Source of the DNA: Oscillospiraceae bacterium | GTDB lineage: Bacteria; Bacillota; Clostridia; Saccharofermentanales; Saccharofermentanaceae | Assembly: GCA_902780785.1 (NCBI GenBank) | Contig: CACZGS010000004.1 | Location: 62,001 to 126,000, forward strand | DNA: 64,000 bases | Direction of reading: 5' to 3' | In this document: one piece after another, positions 40,036-49,208 of the stretch | Numbering within the stretch: position 1 is the first letter of the stretch | Layout: the number at the start of each line of letters is the position of its first letter | The notes under the pieces: model-generated | What the model saw: only the letters and a program-made list of their open reading frames with translations | Databases searched by the model: none | Told to the model about the DNA's origin: nothing | Made by a program: the position numbers and the translations under genes

Positions 40036-41244
40036 TTATTCTGTGACGTATAATTTGGACAAAATTACTATCGTCTCTACCTTATCCGTCCAGGGGAACA
40101 TGTCGACGGGCTTTGCGATCTGCGCCTTATAGCCTTGCGCAACAAAGCCCTCGAGATCCCTTGCCAGAGTCTCGGGACAGCAGGAAATATATACGATCTT
40201 CGAAGGAGCCAGCTTGCCGCAGGCCTTGATGAACTTCATTGTGGTTCCGGCTCTTGTGGGATCCAATATAACGCAGTCGATCTTAGCTTCGGTCTTAGCG
40301 AGTTTTTCCATATAAGCCGTCGCGTCACCAAGTACGAATTCTGCGTTCTCGACCTTGTTGATCTTCTTATTCTTCAGAGCATCAAGATAAGCAGCTTCCT
40401 TGATCTCGACACCCGTGATATGTCCTACGAAGCCCGCGAAAGAGAGCGTTGTCGAACCCGTGCCGCAGTATGTATCTATGCATACCTCATCGCCGTTAAA
40501 CTCCGCGAGCCTTATCGCCTCCGAATAAAGGATCTGCGCCTGCTCGTGATTTGACTGCATGAAGGAATCTGCTGATACCCTGAATTTCTTTCCGAGGATG
40601 ATGTCCGTAATATAGCCGCTGCCGGTGACCTTCTTGACCTCATCGCTTCCGAGGATCATGGAATCGTGGCGTTTGTTGATGTTGATAAGGAGCGTCGTTA
40701 TCTCGGGATGGAGCCTTAACAGTTCGTCGGTAAAGGCCTTCTTTTTCTTAAAATAGGTGCTTCCGATGATCAGGACGACCATGATCTCGCCGGTCGCATC
40801 AGCTGTCCTTACAAGGACTCTTCTGAGGTCACCCTCACCTTTTACTTCGTTATAAATGCTGATCTTCAGACGCTCTGCGATCTCAGCGCAGTCCCTTATG
40901 ATCGCCGTCGCTTTCTTATTCTCGATAAAACATGTATCAGTCTCAACGATGCGGTGCGAGCCTGATTCATAAGGACCGCAGATTACGCGGCCGTTCCTGA
41001 GCCTCTTAAAAGCTGAATGTACTTTGTTCCTGTAGTACAGAGGCTCTTCGCTGTGATGGATCGGGAGAACTTCGCAGAAAGGTGAGATGAGCTTTTTGAC
41101 TCTCTTTTCTTTTGCTGCGGATTGCTCGAAATAAGTCTTGCCCGCAAAAGAGCATCCCCCGCACTTTTTCGCGACGGGGCAGCTGTTCCGAACGTTCAGA
41201 GCATTGAGCAATCTGCTCTTGTCAGTCTCTTTCTGAGGCTTCAT
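40036..41244 (-). CDS. rlmD: RlmD/TrmA-family RNA m5U methyltransferase
   Basis: A SAM-dependent enzyme of 402 residues making 5-methyluridine in 23S rRNA (RlmD/RlmCD type) or possibly tRNA. An N-terminal 4Fe-4S motif is visible in CPVAKKCGGCSF. The SAM site is DTYCGTGSTTLSFA, DPTRAG is the motif IV equivalent, and the catalytic cysteine region reads SCCPETLARD (usually SCNP). The end, DMFPWTDKVETIVIL, is family-typical. No TRAM domain is seen. ATG at 41244 overlaps the folD stop by one base (TGATG), so it is co-translated with the folate genes. Confidence 0.88.
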   Translation of the reverse strand: MKPQKETDKSRLLNALNVRNSCPVAKKCGGCSFAGKTYFEQSAAKEKRVKKLISPFCEVLPIHHSEEPLYYRNKVHSAFKRLRNGRVICGPYESGSHRIVETDTCFIENKKATAIIRDCAEIAERLKISIYNEVKGEGDLRRVLVRTADATGEIMVVLIIGSTYFKKKKAFTDELLRLHPEITTLLININKRHDSMILGSDEVKKVTGSGYITDIILGKKFRVSADSFMQSNHEQAQILYSEAIRLAEFNGDEVCIDTYCGTGSTTLSFAGFVGHITGVEIKEAAYLDALKNKKINKVENAEFVLGDATAYMEKLAKTEAKIDCVILDPTRAGTTMKFIKACGKLAPSKIVYISCCPETLARDLEGFVAQGYKAQIAKPVDMFPWTDKVETIVILSKLYVTE

Positions 41245-42089
41245 CAGGCCTGCCTTCCAGCGTTATCGACAACGTGCTTTAAAAGGATCGCTGTCGTAAT
41301 AGATCCGACTCCTCCCGGTACAGGTGTAACAGCATCAGCTATCTCCGATACCTTCTCATAATCAACGTCTCCGCAGAGCTTGCCTTCCTCATCGACGTTC
41401 ATTCCGACGTCGATAACGATCTGGCCGGGCTTAACGAACTTCTCGGTGATCATTTTCGCTACGCCGCAGCATGCAACAATAATGTCTGCGTTTCTGCATT
41501 CTTCTTCGATATTGACCGTCTTCGTATGGCAAACGGTAACGGTGGCATTTGCAGTTGTAAGAAGGAGCGCTGCAGGCTTGCCGATAACAAGGCTTCTGCC
41601 TACTACCGTAACCTTCTTGCCCTTTGTCTCGATCTGATAGTGCTTGATCAAGGCCATAACGGCTTCAGCCGTGCAGGGCGCAGCAGCATCCGGAACACCT
41701 GCAAGGACATTTTCCATGTTTCTGATATCCATGAAATCGGAGTCCTTGCCGGGATCGATCGTCCTTCTCATATGCTCATCGGACAATCCCTTCGGCAAAG
41801 GTCTGAACACGAGGATTCCGTGAACCTTGGGATCGTTATTGATGCCGTCAAAAGTCTTATCCAGTTCTTCCTGAGAGACACCTGCATCTACTGCAGTTAC
41901 TTCAACTTCAACGCCTGCCGATTCGAAGCGCTTGAGGACGCCTCTCTCATAAGCCAGGTCATCTTCTCTCGCACCGACACGAAGGATAGCGAGCTTGGGG
42001 CTTACACCCTTGCCCTTCAGTTCTTCAACCTTAACCTTGATCTCTTCAACGATCTTGTCTGCAACTTCCTTGCCGCCTAATCTCTGCAT
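41244..42089 (-). CDS. folD: FolD, methylenetetrahydrofolate dehydrogenase with altered cyclohydrolase site
   Basis: A 281-residue member of the FolD family, which oxidises methylene-THF to methenyl-THF with NAD(P) and normally also hydrolyses methenyl-THF. The Rossmann motif VVGRSLVIGKPAALLL and TPVPGGVGSITTA are intact. The catalytic Lys (Tyr-x3-Lys in E. coli) is replaced: the aligned stretch is Y47-ERG-V51. The active-site Gln of QLPLP is also changed, with FRPLP here. The Asp of the KDxDG block remains (KDSDF). This suggests loss of cyclohydrolase activity, matching the dedicated cyclohydrolase gene fchA directly upstream. Confidence 0.92.
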   Translation of the reverse strand: MQRLGGKEVADKIVEEIKVKVEELKGKGVSPKLAILRVGAREDDLAYERGVLKRFESAGVEVEVTAVDAGVSQEELDKTFDGINNDPKVHGILVFRPLPKGLSDEHMRRTIDPGKDSDFMDIRNMENVLAGVPDAAAPCTAEAVMALIKHYQIETKGKKVTVVGRSLVIGKPAALLLTTANATVTVCHTKTVNIEEECRNADIIVACCGVAKMITEKFVKPGQIVIDVGMNVDEEGKLCGDVDYEKVSEIADAVTPVPGGVGSITTAILLKHVVDNAGRQA

Positions 42090-42094
42090 TCTTA

Positions 42095-42712
42095 TTACCC
42101 GCCGATCAAAACCTTTTTTACTTCCGCATAGACTCTGGTGCAGATCTCAGATGTCTCATCAACCAAAGCATCTGTCTTCTTGTTCAGGTCTTCTGCATAA
42201 CTTCTGTCCTTCATGGACTTTGTGTTGATATATACGTTCATCGCAGCACCCTTTGAAGCCGTATCACAAGCTGCTGCTGCAACTCCGACGTCGCTTATAG
42301 CAAGTCTGGAACCGATAACTGCAAGGCGCTCCAAGATCTTTGCTGTCTCATTTGCCTTAACAACAACTTCGTAAGGAGCCGTGCTCGCATCCTTTAAGAC
42401 AGCTTCAAGGATCTCGTCTCTTCCTTCCTGTTCCTTGGGAATGGAATATGCTTTTGCGAGGGGCGCGAAAACCTCCTCGTCCTTCTCACCCAATGCCTCA
42501 AACTCTTTTACAAGAGCTCCGCACTTGGCGATAGTCTTTTCGATCTCTTCCTGATATTCAGCGTACTTCTTCTTGCCGCTCGTAAGGTTGCCTACCATTG
42601 AGCCCAAAGCTGCAGCGATGCCGCCGCAAACTGCCGATGCTCCGCCGCCTCCGGGTGTCGGTGCGCCTGAAGCAAGTTCTGTCAAAAATACATCTACTGT
42701 TCTGTTTTCCAT
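42095..42712 (-). CDS. fchA: Methenyltetrahydrofolate cyclohydrolase (FTCD cyclodeaminase-like)
   Basis: A 205-residue protein of the cyclodeaminase/cyclohydrolase family, which converts methenyl-THF to 10-formyl-THF (FchA in clostridial acetogens) or forms methenyl-THF from formimino-THF. SGAPTPGGGGASAVCGGIAAALGSMVGNLT is the nucleotide/folate-binding start, shown here as two parts: SGAPTPGGGGASAV and GGIAAALGSMVGNL. The context with folD favours the cyclohydrolase role. No hutI or formimidoyltransferase is near. ATG at 42712 follows AGGAAT; folD begins 5 nt after its stop. Confidence 0.85.
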   Translation of the reverse strand: MENRTVDVFLTELASGAPTPGGGGASAVCGGIAAALGSMVGNLTSGKKKYAEYQEEIEKTIAKCGALVKEFEALGEKDEEVFAPLAKAYSIPKEQEGRDEILEAVLKDASTAPYEVVVKANETAKILERLAVIGSRLAISDVGVAAAACDTASKGAAMNVYINTKSMKDRSYAEDLNKKTDALVDETSEICTRVYAEVKKVLIGG

Positions 42713-42910
42713 AATTCCTGGAACTCCTGAATCCTTATTACTCTCTTATTCTACTCGATATCATCTGATTAAGTCAGTCTACAATATGGTAAATATCCTG
42801 ACTGATAAATGACTGCATTTATTCGTATTGCGGAGTAATGGCAGATGTTATAATGGTTTTGCAGATATGGGTTTTGAAAAGCATCTTGTTTTTCCGGGAA
42901 ATCACTTAAC

Positions 42911-43651
42911 ATGAATCGCATAAATGATAAGAAAGAACCATTGATCGCCATTGTAATCGTAATGGCTTTGTTTGTCATTTCAGCCGGATGGGTAAACGGA
43001 AGAATGGCCGGCACTTTTTATGTAAGTCAGCTTCGGACGGATATCACACTTGCAGAAACAATTACCGTCTATGAGTATGAATTGATCAATCCTGCTTTGG
43101 AAATTGATAAAGTATTAAGCGGAGAAGAGTATGAACCGGTAGAACGTGACCTTGAAGAAGAATATCGTAAAGTACCGAAAGTGAATATTCCGGTCGGATC
43201 AACATCAAGAGTGTTCGAGATTTTCGAATTCTATTATCTGCGCAATCCGGATATGTTTACTGTCAAAAAGCCTTCTGCCCATAGCATCCGCGCTGTTTTT
43301 AATATCAGTGATGATAAGAGTGTTCATGTGACCTTCACGGATGGTAAGGAAAGACTTCAGTCACCGGGCAACTATGTTGATATCAGCAAACTGGAATCAT
43401 CTTCAGAATTAATTGCAGCTTACGATGAAGCCCTTGATGACTGGTTTATTAATTGGAACAGATGCCAAAAAGCCGGAGTAATAATCGGTGTGATCGTTGC
43501 GGCTTTGATTTCCCTCGGCTTTTACCTCGCCAAGCGTGGATTTGAGAGTGTTCGGAATTCTACGCTGTTCGGTTTTTCGATCACCATCATAATCCTGTGC
43601 TTTCTGAACCTCCTGTTTGTTCTGGCATATTTATTTCCAAATATGAAGTAA
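42911..43651 (+). CDS. Membrane protein of unknown function
   Basis: A 246-residue protein with an N-terminal membrane helix (about 12-32), an extracellular part of about 150 residues (including VNIPVGSTSRVFEIFEFYYL), and two C-terminal helices at about 185-207 and 218-243. The topology resembles the membrane protein at 37275-37928 (one helix, outside domain, two helices), but I see no clear sequence similarity. The base composition is more AT-rich than that of its neighbours. The ribosome site (GGGAAAT) is weak. The terminator at 43667-43687 follows. Confidence 0.55.
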   Translation: MNRINDKKEPLIAIVIVMALFVISAGWVNGRMAGTFYVSQLRTDITLAETITVYEYELINPALEIDKVLSGEEYEPVERDLEEEYRKVPKVNIPVGSTSRVFEIFEFYYLRNPDMFTVKKPSAHSIRAVFNISDDKSVHVTFTDGKERLQSPGNYVDISKLESSSELIAAYDEALDDWFINWNRCQKAGVIIGVIVAALISLGFYLAKRGFESVRNSTLFGFSITIIILCFLNLLFVLAYLFPNMK

Positions 43652-43666
43652 CGTATGAAAAATAAA

Positions 43667-43687
43667 AAGGCGGTCACTGACCGCCTT
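43667..43687. terminator. Bidirectional terminator between convergent genes
   Basis: AAGGCGGT (43667-43674) pairs perfectly with ACCGCCTT (43680-43687) around CACTG. A-rich and T-rich flanks suit both the plus-strand gene ending at 43651 and the minus-strand NlpC/P60 gene ending at 43694. Confidence 0.8.
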
Positions 43688-43693
43688 CGTTAT

Positions 43694-44977
43694 TTACTGA
43701 ATAATTCGTTTTATCGCTTTGATCTTCATCATGTCGAGCTTACCGTAAACTACTTTACCTCTGGTAGCCGATGCATGGATTACCTGACCGTCGCCGACAT
43801 AGATCGCAACGTGGCCGCAGTAGCTTCCGTAGTCATAACAGATGACATCACCCGGTTTGAGATCGCTTCGCGGTACCTTTACGCCCGATTTGTTCATGAT
43901 CGACGTAGCGCCGTGCGGTAAGGAAATACCGACCTGAGCGTAGCAGTACATTACGAGGCCGGAGCAGTCAATACCCTTGGATGACGAGCCACCGAATTTG
44001 TACTTAACGCCGAGCATCGATTCTGCAATTGCTACGATACTGTCGCCGTTCTTACCGCTGATCTTCGGGAGCTTCTTGGTGTTGCCGTACTTTGTACCGC
44101 CACCGCTGCTTGAAGGCTTGGTTGTCGGCTTGGGCGTAGGAGAAGGTGTGGGCGTCGGCGGTGGATTTGTTGTCGTATAAGACTTATAAACATATCCTGT
44201 CTTACCGCTTGTAGTCTTTACCTTGTACCATTTATCACCGACGATCGCGCTGCAGTAAAGCTTTGCGTCCTGGTTAACAACTGCAACCTGTTCTGCATTT
44301 GTGGAAGGCTCTTTTCTTACAACGAGGCTTCCTGTATCTACCCATACTGTTCTGTCGACTTTGACAGAGACCATTGTATCCTGAATTGAATTTGTGAGGA
44401 CGAATCCTTCCTTGCCTGCTTCTGTCCTGATCCTTGACCATGTGTCGCCGACACCTGTTCTGGTAACTTCCTGACCTAAGTGGAGTGATACCAGGGTCTT
44501 GGAATCCATATTGGGCTTCTCTTTGAGAATGGACTGGTTAGCTCTTACATAGTATGTGGATTCGTCAGGTGCAAAGCATGCAGGATCCAAAAGTTCGATA
44601 GGAAGATTGGAGCTGTCATACTGCTGTGTTACGACAAAGCTCGGAATGTCTGAATAAGTTGAAGTTCCGGATGTCTGCTCTGTCTTTGTGCCTTCCGGTG
44701 TCTCACCGGGTTCAACTTCACCGGCGTCATCTCCATAGTCAGCACTGACGAGCTGGTCGACACTGTCTACAAGGGCCCAGTCCTCGATAACGACTTCGCC
44801 GCTGTCGATAGTCTGAACGCCGAAAGTATTCTTATAAGCACGTGCAACAACAAGGTTGGGTGTCATGCCTTCACGGAGACCCAACGGGAAGCAGATCATA
44901 GGAAGGGCAACGAAAATGCCCGTAGCAATGGTAAGTATATGCTGCTTTCTATTATGTCTTAAAACTAACTTCTTCAT
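43694..44977 (-). CDS. Secreted NlpC/P60 peptidoglycan hydrolase with SH3 domains
   Basis: A 427-residue exported endopeptidase, probably cutting the D-Glu-meso-DAP bond in stem peptides. A signal or anchor helix lies at about 10-33. After an acidic/Thr-rich region come bacterial SH3 domains (YYVRANQSILKEKPNM, VKVDRTVWVDTGSLVVRKEPS) that bind wall peptides. Next is a Pro/Thr/Ser linker (PPTPTPSPTPKPTTKPSS type), then the NlpC/P60 domain: YKFGGSSSKGIDCSGLV with the catalytic Cys, GHVAIYVG with His and IHAS with the third residue. All three are present. It is a single-gene unit; ATG at 44977 follows GCGGAG. Confidence 0.93.
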   Translation of the reverse strand: MKKLVLRHNRKQHILTIATGIFVALPMICFPLGLREGMTPNLVVARAYKNTFGVQTIDSGEVVIEDWALVDSVDQLVSADYGDDAGEVEPGETPEGTKTEQTSGTSTYSDIPSFVVTQQYDSSNLPIELLDPACFAPDESTYYVRANQSILKEKPNMDSKTLVSLHLGQEVTRTGVGDTWSRIRTEAGKEGFVLTNSIQDTMVSVKVDRTVWVDTGSLVVRKEPSTNAEQVAVVNQDAKLYCSAIVGDKWYKVKTTSGKTGYVYKSYTTTNPPPTPTPSPTPKPTTKPSSSGGGTKYGNTKKLPKISGKNGDSIVAIAESMLGVKYKFGGSSSKGIDCSGLVMYCYAQVGISLPHGATSIMNKSGVKVPRSDLKPGDVICYDYGSYCGHVAIYVGDGQVIHASATRGKVVYGKLDMMKIKAIKRIIQ

Positions 44978-45101
44978 ATATCTCCGCGCTCGAAAACAAT
45001 ACTACTCAATAATTATACTATCTATATTTGGGGCATTTTGTGGCAATTCTCAGGCTCGAAAACCCCGCTTTGCCTAAAAACACCCGTGTTTTGCATACAA
45101 A

Positions 45102-45131
45102 AACGCCGGAGGAGCATACCCCTCCGGCGTT
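45102..45131 (-). terminator. Rho-independent terminator of rpoBC
   Basis: AACGCCGGAGG (45102-45112) pairs perfectly with CCTCCGGCGTT (45121-45131) around an 8-nt loop. It lies 52 nt after the rpoC stop. Confidence 0.88.
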
Positions 45132-45139
45132 ATTATAAA

Positions 45140-45179
45140 CTTTGGGGACCCGCAGTTGGTTTACAATTGCGGGACAAAG
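45140..45179 (-). other. Extra hairpin in the rpoC 3' untranslated region
   Basis: CTTTG (45140-45144) and CAAAG (45175-45179) enclose a stem of CCCGCAGTTG (45149-45158) with CAATTGCGGG (45164-45173). It lies 4 nt after the rpoC stop codon and before the terminator. It could protect the mRNA 3' end or be a processing site. Confidence 0.5.
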
Positions 45180-45182
45180 TAA

Positions 45183-48100
45183 TTACTTCTTGTCCTTGAG
45201 ACCGTCAGCTTCGAGCTGTGACTCCAAGCGGTCCTGCTCATCGAGGAGCTCGTTGCGAGCCTGGATCTGATCAAGGTAGTCGTTAGCGAAGAGCTCTGAA
45301 TCGCTCTCTGCTTCACCGTACTCGTGACCTGTAATGAGCTTGCTGTTTGCCTTGATAACAGGAACAGCTGTGATGTCGCTGTGAGCCTTGATACCGGTAC
45401 CTGCAGGGATGAGCGCACCGATGATGACGTTCTCCTTGATACCGATGAGCGGATCGACCTTGCCCTTGATAACAGCATCTGTAAGTACCTTTGCTGTTTC
45501 CTGGAAGGATGCAGCTGACATGAAGGAGTCGGAAGCGCTTGCGGCCTTAGCGATACCGAGGAGGATCGTCTTGCCGTTAGCGGGTCTCTTACCCTGCTCT
45601 TCGCAGTCTCTGTTTCTGGAAATGAAGTTATACCAGTCAACAGTTGTACCTGTCATGAAGCCTGTATCACCCGGATCGTCGATCTGGACTCTTCTCATCA
45701 TCTGCTTTGTGATGATCTCGATGTGCTTATCGTTGATGTTTACACCACCACCTGTGTAGTAAACCTTTGTGATCTCAGAGATGATGTACTTCTGAACAGC
45801 ACGGATATCCTTAACTCTGAGGATCTCCTTAGGATCGATCTTACCGTCGATGATCTGATCGCCGGCTTCGATTACCTGACCGTCAGTAACTGTAAGTGTT
45901 GCGTGAGAAGGAACCTTGTATTCCATCTTCTCGATCGGGTTGCCCTTAGCATCCTTGATCGGCTCAACACCCTCATCGTATACAGGTGTTACAACGATTG
46001 TCTTTTGCTTTGTCTTCTCATTCTCAACGATCTTAACAGAACCGGGAACGGAAGAGATGATACCGTGACCCTTAGGATCTCTTGCTTCGAAGATCTCGGT
46101 AACTCGAGGGAGACCCTGTGTGATATCTTCACCGGAAGCAGCGATACCACCGGAGTGGAACGTTCTCATCGTAAGCTGTGTACCAGGCTCACCGATTGAC
46201 TGAGCTGCGATGATACCTACAGCTTCACCGACTGCAACAGGACGGCCTGTAGCAAGGTTGATACCGTAGCACTTGGAGCAGACGCCTCTTCTGGAGCGGC
46301 AGTCAAATACTGATCTGATCTTGAGCTTGCCAAGGTCTTCGATCTGCTGTCTGGAAAGGATCTTGCCTGCAGCCTCAGCCTCAGCAACCTTTGCAGCAAC
46401 CTTCTTTTCGCGCTCTGCAAGCTTCTCAGGTGTCTCAGCACCCTTGATCTTAACGGAATCCTTAACAGCCTGTCTTGCTTCGTTAGCTTCCTTCTTAGCG
46501 ATCTCTACTGACTTGCAGATATCTTCTGCCTTGAGAGCATCGATAAGCTCGTTCTTCTTAACGATAACTTCGCCAGTCTGATAGTTGATGATGTCTTCAG
46601 CAGCATAACGGCCATAGAGACGGTCGTTAAGGGACTTGATGACGTTGGTGTGCTTGTTGGAAACCTCTGTGATCTCCTTAACCCATGTGAAGTCATCAGT
46701 ACCGCAGTCTTCCTCAGTAACAACAACTGCCTGAGCAACGTCAACGAGACGTCTTGTAAGGTAACCGGACTCAGCTGTCTTAAGAGCTGTATCGGAGAGA
46801 GCCTTACGCGCACCGTGTGAGGAAATGAAGAACTCGAGCACATTCATACCTTCACGGAGGTTGGACTTGATCGGGATCTCGATGGTGTTACCTGTCGTAT
46901 CCTGCATAAGTCCACGCATACCTGCGAGCTGCTTGATCTGGTTGTTGGAACCACGGGCACCGGAGTCAGCCATCATTCTGATCGGGTTGTAGATGTCGAG
47001 GTTGTCCATCAACGCCTTTGTGATGTTGTTTGTAGTCTCAGACCAAACCTTTGTAACCTCGTTGTGACGCTCTGTCTCTGTGAAGAATCCTTCTTCAGCA
47101 GCTTCGTTGATCTCTTCAACTCTCTCGTCACCTTCAGCGATCATCTTATCCTTGATGTCAGGGATGATCATGTCTTCGATACCGATGGAGATACCGGAGA
47201 TCGTGGAGAATCTGTAACCCATAGCCTTAACGTCATCGAGAAAGATAGTTGTTCTCTCGAGGCCGTGTGTAGCGATGCACTTAGCGATGATCTTCTCGAG
47301 CTTCTTCTTACCGAGAGCGAACTCGAACTTGGATTCAGCATCAGGATTCTTCTCCTTAGCTGCTGCAGCCTTGGCCTTCTGATCAGCCAGTCTGGGGAAG
47401 TCGATCTCGAGCTTCAAGTGGTTCTCAGGCTTTGTTCTGTCAACAAATCCGAGATCCTGAGGAACGATCTGGTTGAAGATGAATCTACCGAATGTGGATT
47501 CAACAAGACCTGTCTCAACCTTACCGTTGATCTCTCTGGAGATACGGACCTTGATCATGCTGTGGAGCGTGATCTGGTGCTCGTCATATGCCATCTGAGC
47601 CTCGTCGATAGAGGAGAATACCATACCCTCACCCTTATCGTTTTCTACTTCCATTGTGAGGTAGTAGCAGCCGAGGATCATATCCTGTGTAGGAACTGTA
47701 ACCGGCTTACCGTCCTGAGGCTTCAAGAGGTTGTTTGTAGAAAGCATGAGGAATCTAGCCTCTGCCTGAGCCTCTGCAGAAAGCGGTACGTGAACAGCCA
47801 TCTGGTCTCCGTCGAAGTCTGCGTTAAAGCCTGTGCAGACGAGCGGATGGAGCTTGATAGCACGACCTTCTACGAGTACAGGCTCGAATGCCTGGATAGA
47901 AAGTCTGTGGAGTGTAGGAGCACGGTTCAGGAGTACCGGATGATCCTGAATGATCTCTTCGAGGATATCCCATACTTCAGGAACTCTTGCGTCTACCTGT
48001 CTTCTTGCTGTCTTGATATTGAGCTTGTCGTTGATCTCAACGAGCTTCTTGATTACGAAGGGCTTGAAGAGCTCTAATGCCATCTCCTTAGGGAGACCGC

Positions 48101-49190
48101 ACTGATGCATCTTAAGCTCAGGTCCTACGATGATAACTGAACGTCCGGAGTAGTCTACACGCTTACCCAAGAGGTTCTGTCTGAAACGGCCCTGCTTACC
48201 CTTGAGCATGTCAGAGAGTGACTTGAGTTGTCTGTTGCTTGTAGCAGATGTGGATCCCTTAACAGGTGTGCCGTGACGGCCGTTGTCGATCAAAGCGTCA
48301 ACAGCTTCCTGGAGCATTCTCTTCTCGTTACGAACGATGATCTCAGGAGCGCCTAAGTCGAGGAGCTTCTTAAGACGGTTGTTTCTGCCGATAACTCTTC
48401 TGTAAAGATCGTTAAGATCTGAAGTAGCATAACGGCCGCCGTCCAAAGGTACCATCGGACGGAGTTCCGGAGGAAGTACAGGGATAACGTCAAGGATCAT
48501 CCACTCGGGCTTGTTGCCGGAAGCCTTGAAAGCTTCTGCGATCTCGAGTCTCTTGTTGATCTTGAGTCTCTTCTGTGTGCTTACGGAACCGACCTTCTCT
48601 TCCTGGAGCTGAGTGATGATCTCGTCGATGTTGATCTCAGCCAAGAGTTCCTTGATAGCCTCGGCACCCATCTTTGCAACGAAAGAATCCTTGCCGCACT
48701 TCTCTTTTACGCTCTTGAAGATATCTTCAGTAATAATGTCGTACTTATTAAGACCTGTCTCAACACTGTTGCCGGGATCGATTACGATGTACTTGGAATA
48801 GTAAAGTACGCTCTCGAGCTGCTTAACTGTGAGGTCAAGCAATGTACCGATCTTTGAAGGCTGTGTCTTGAAGTACCAGATGTGAGATACAGGTGTAGCA
48901 AGCTGGATGTGACCGAGTCTCTCACGGCGAACTGTGTTCTTTGTGACTTCGACTCCGCACTTATCGCAGATCATGCCCTTGAATCTGATCTTCTTGTACT
49001 TACCGCAGCGGCATTCCCAAGACTTTGTAGGTCCGAAGATCTTTTCGCAGAAAAGACCGTCGACCTCAGGTCTCTGAGTACGATAGTTGATGGTCTCAGG
49101 CTTCTTAACTTCGCCGTGTGACCAGCTCTTGATAACCTCAGGAGATGCAAGCTGAATACTTATTTTTGTAAGATGATTCTGATCATTCAT
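45183..49190 (-). CDS. rpoC: RNA polymerase beta' subunit
   Basis: The 1335-residue beta' subunit of RNA polymerase. The N-terminal zinc finger is [20 protein letters not shown]. The catalytic motif NADFDGDQM holds the three Mg-binding Asp. The second zinc site includes CGTDDFTW and [13 protein letters not shown]. The bridge helix and trigger loop region carry [17 protein letters not shown] and [16 protein letters not shown]. The order rpoB then rpoC, with 18 nt between them, is standard. The long plus-strand open frames seen across it are antisense shadows. Confidence 0.99.
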   Translation of the reverse strand: MNDQNHLTKISIQLASPEVIKSWSHGEVKKPETINYRTQRPEVDGLFCEKIFGPTKSWECRCGKYKKIRFKGMICDKCGVEVTKNTVRRERLGHIQLATPVSHIWYFKTQPSKIGTLLDLTVKQLESVLYYSKYIVIDPGNSVETGLNKYDIITEDIFKSVKEKCGKDSFVAKMGAEAIKELLAEINIDEIITQLQEEKVGSVSTQKRLKINKRLEIAEAFKASGNKPEWMILDVIPVLPPELRPMVPLDGGRYATSDLNDLYRRVIGRNNRLKKLLDLGAPEIIVRNEKRMLQEAVDALIDNGRHGTPVKGSTSATSNRQLKSLSDMLKGKQGRFRQNLLGKRVDYSGRSVIIVGPELKMHQCGLPKEMALELFKPFVIKKLVEINDKLNIKTARRQVDARVPEVWDILEEIIQDHPVLLNRAPTLHRLSIQAFEPVLVEGRAIKLHPLVCTGFNADFDGDQMAVHVPLSAEAQAEARFLMLSTNNLLKPQDGKPVTVPTQDMILGCYYLTMEVENDKGEGMVFSSIDEAQMAYDEHQITLHSMIKVRISREINGKVETGLVESTFGRFIFNQIVPQDLGFVDRTKPENHLKLEIDFPRLADQKAKAAAAKEKNPDAESKFEFALGKKKLEKIIAKCIATHGLERTTIFLDDVKAMGYRFSTISGISIGIEDMIIPDIKDKMIAEGDERVEEINEAAEEGFFTETERHNEVTKVWSETTNNITKALMDNLDIYNPIRMMADSGARGSNNQIKQLAGMRGLMQDTTGNTIEIPIKSNLREGMNVLEFFISSHGARKALSDTALKTAESGYLTRRLVDVAQAVVVTEEDCGTDDFTWVKEITEVSNKHTNVIKSLNDRLYGRYAAEDIINYQTGEVIVKKNELIDALKAEDICKSVEIAKKEANEARQAVKDSVKIKGAETPEKLAEREKKVAAKVAEAEAAGKILSRQQIEDLGKLKIRSVFDCRSRRGVCSKCYGINLATGRPVAVGEAVGIIAAQSIGEPGTQLTMRTFHSGGIAASGEDITQGLPRVTEIFEARDPKGHGIISSVPGSVKIVENEKTKQKTIVVTPVYDEGVEPIKDAKGNPIEKMEYKVPSHATLTVTDGQVIEAGDQIIDGKIDPKEILRVKDIRAVQKYIISEITKVYYTGGGVNINDKHIEIITKQMMRRVQIDDPGDTGFMTGTTVDWYNFISRNRDCEEQGKRPANGKTILLGIAKAASASDSFMSAASFQETAKVLTDAVIKGKVDPLIGIKENVIIGALIPAGTGIKAHSDITAVPVIKANSKLITGHEYGEAESDSELFANDYLDQIQARNELLDEQDRLESQLEADGLKDKK

Positions 49191-49208
49191 ATCTATCTTT
49201 TATCTCCT

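Noticed and set aside
47064..48077. 337-codon plus-strand open frame inside rpoC
   Set aside because: Antisense shadow of rpoC; no ribosome site and no recognisable fold.
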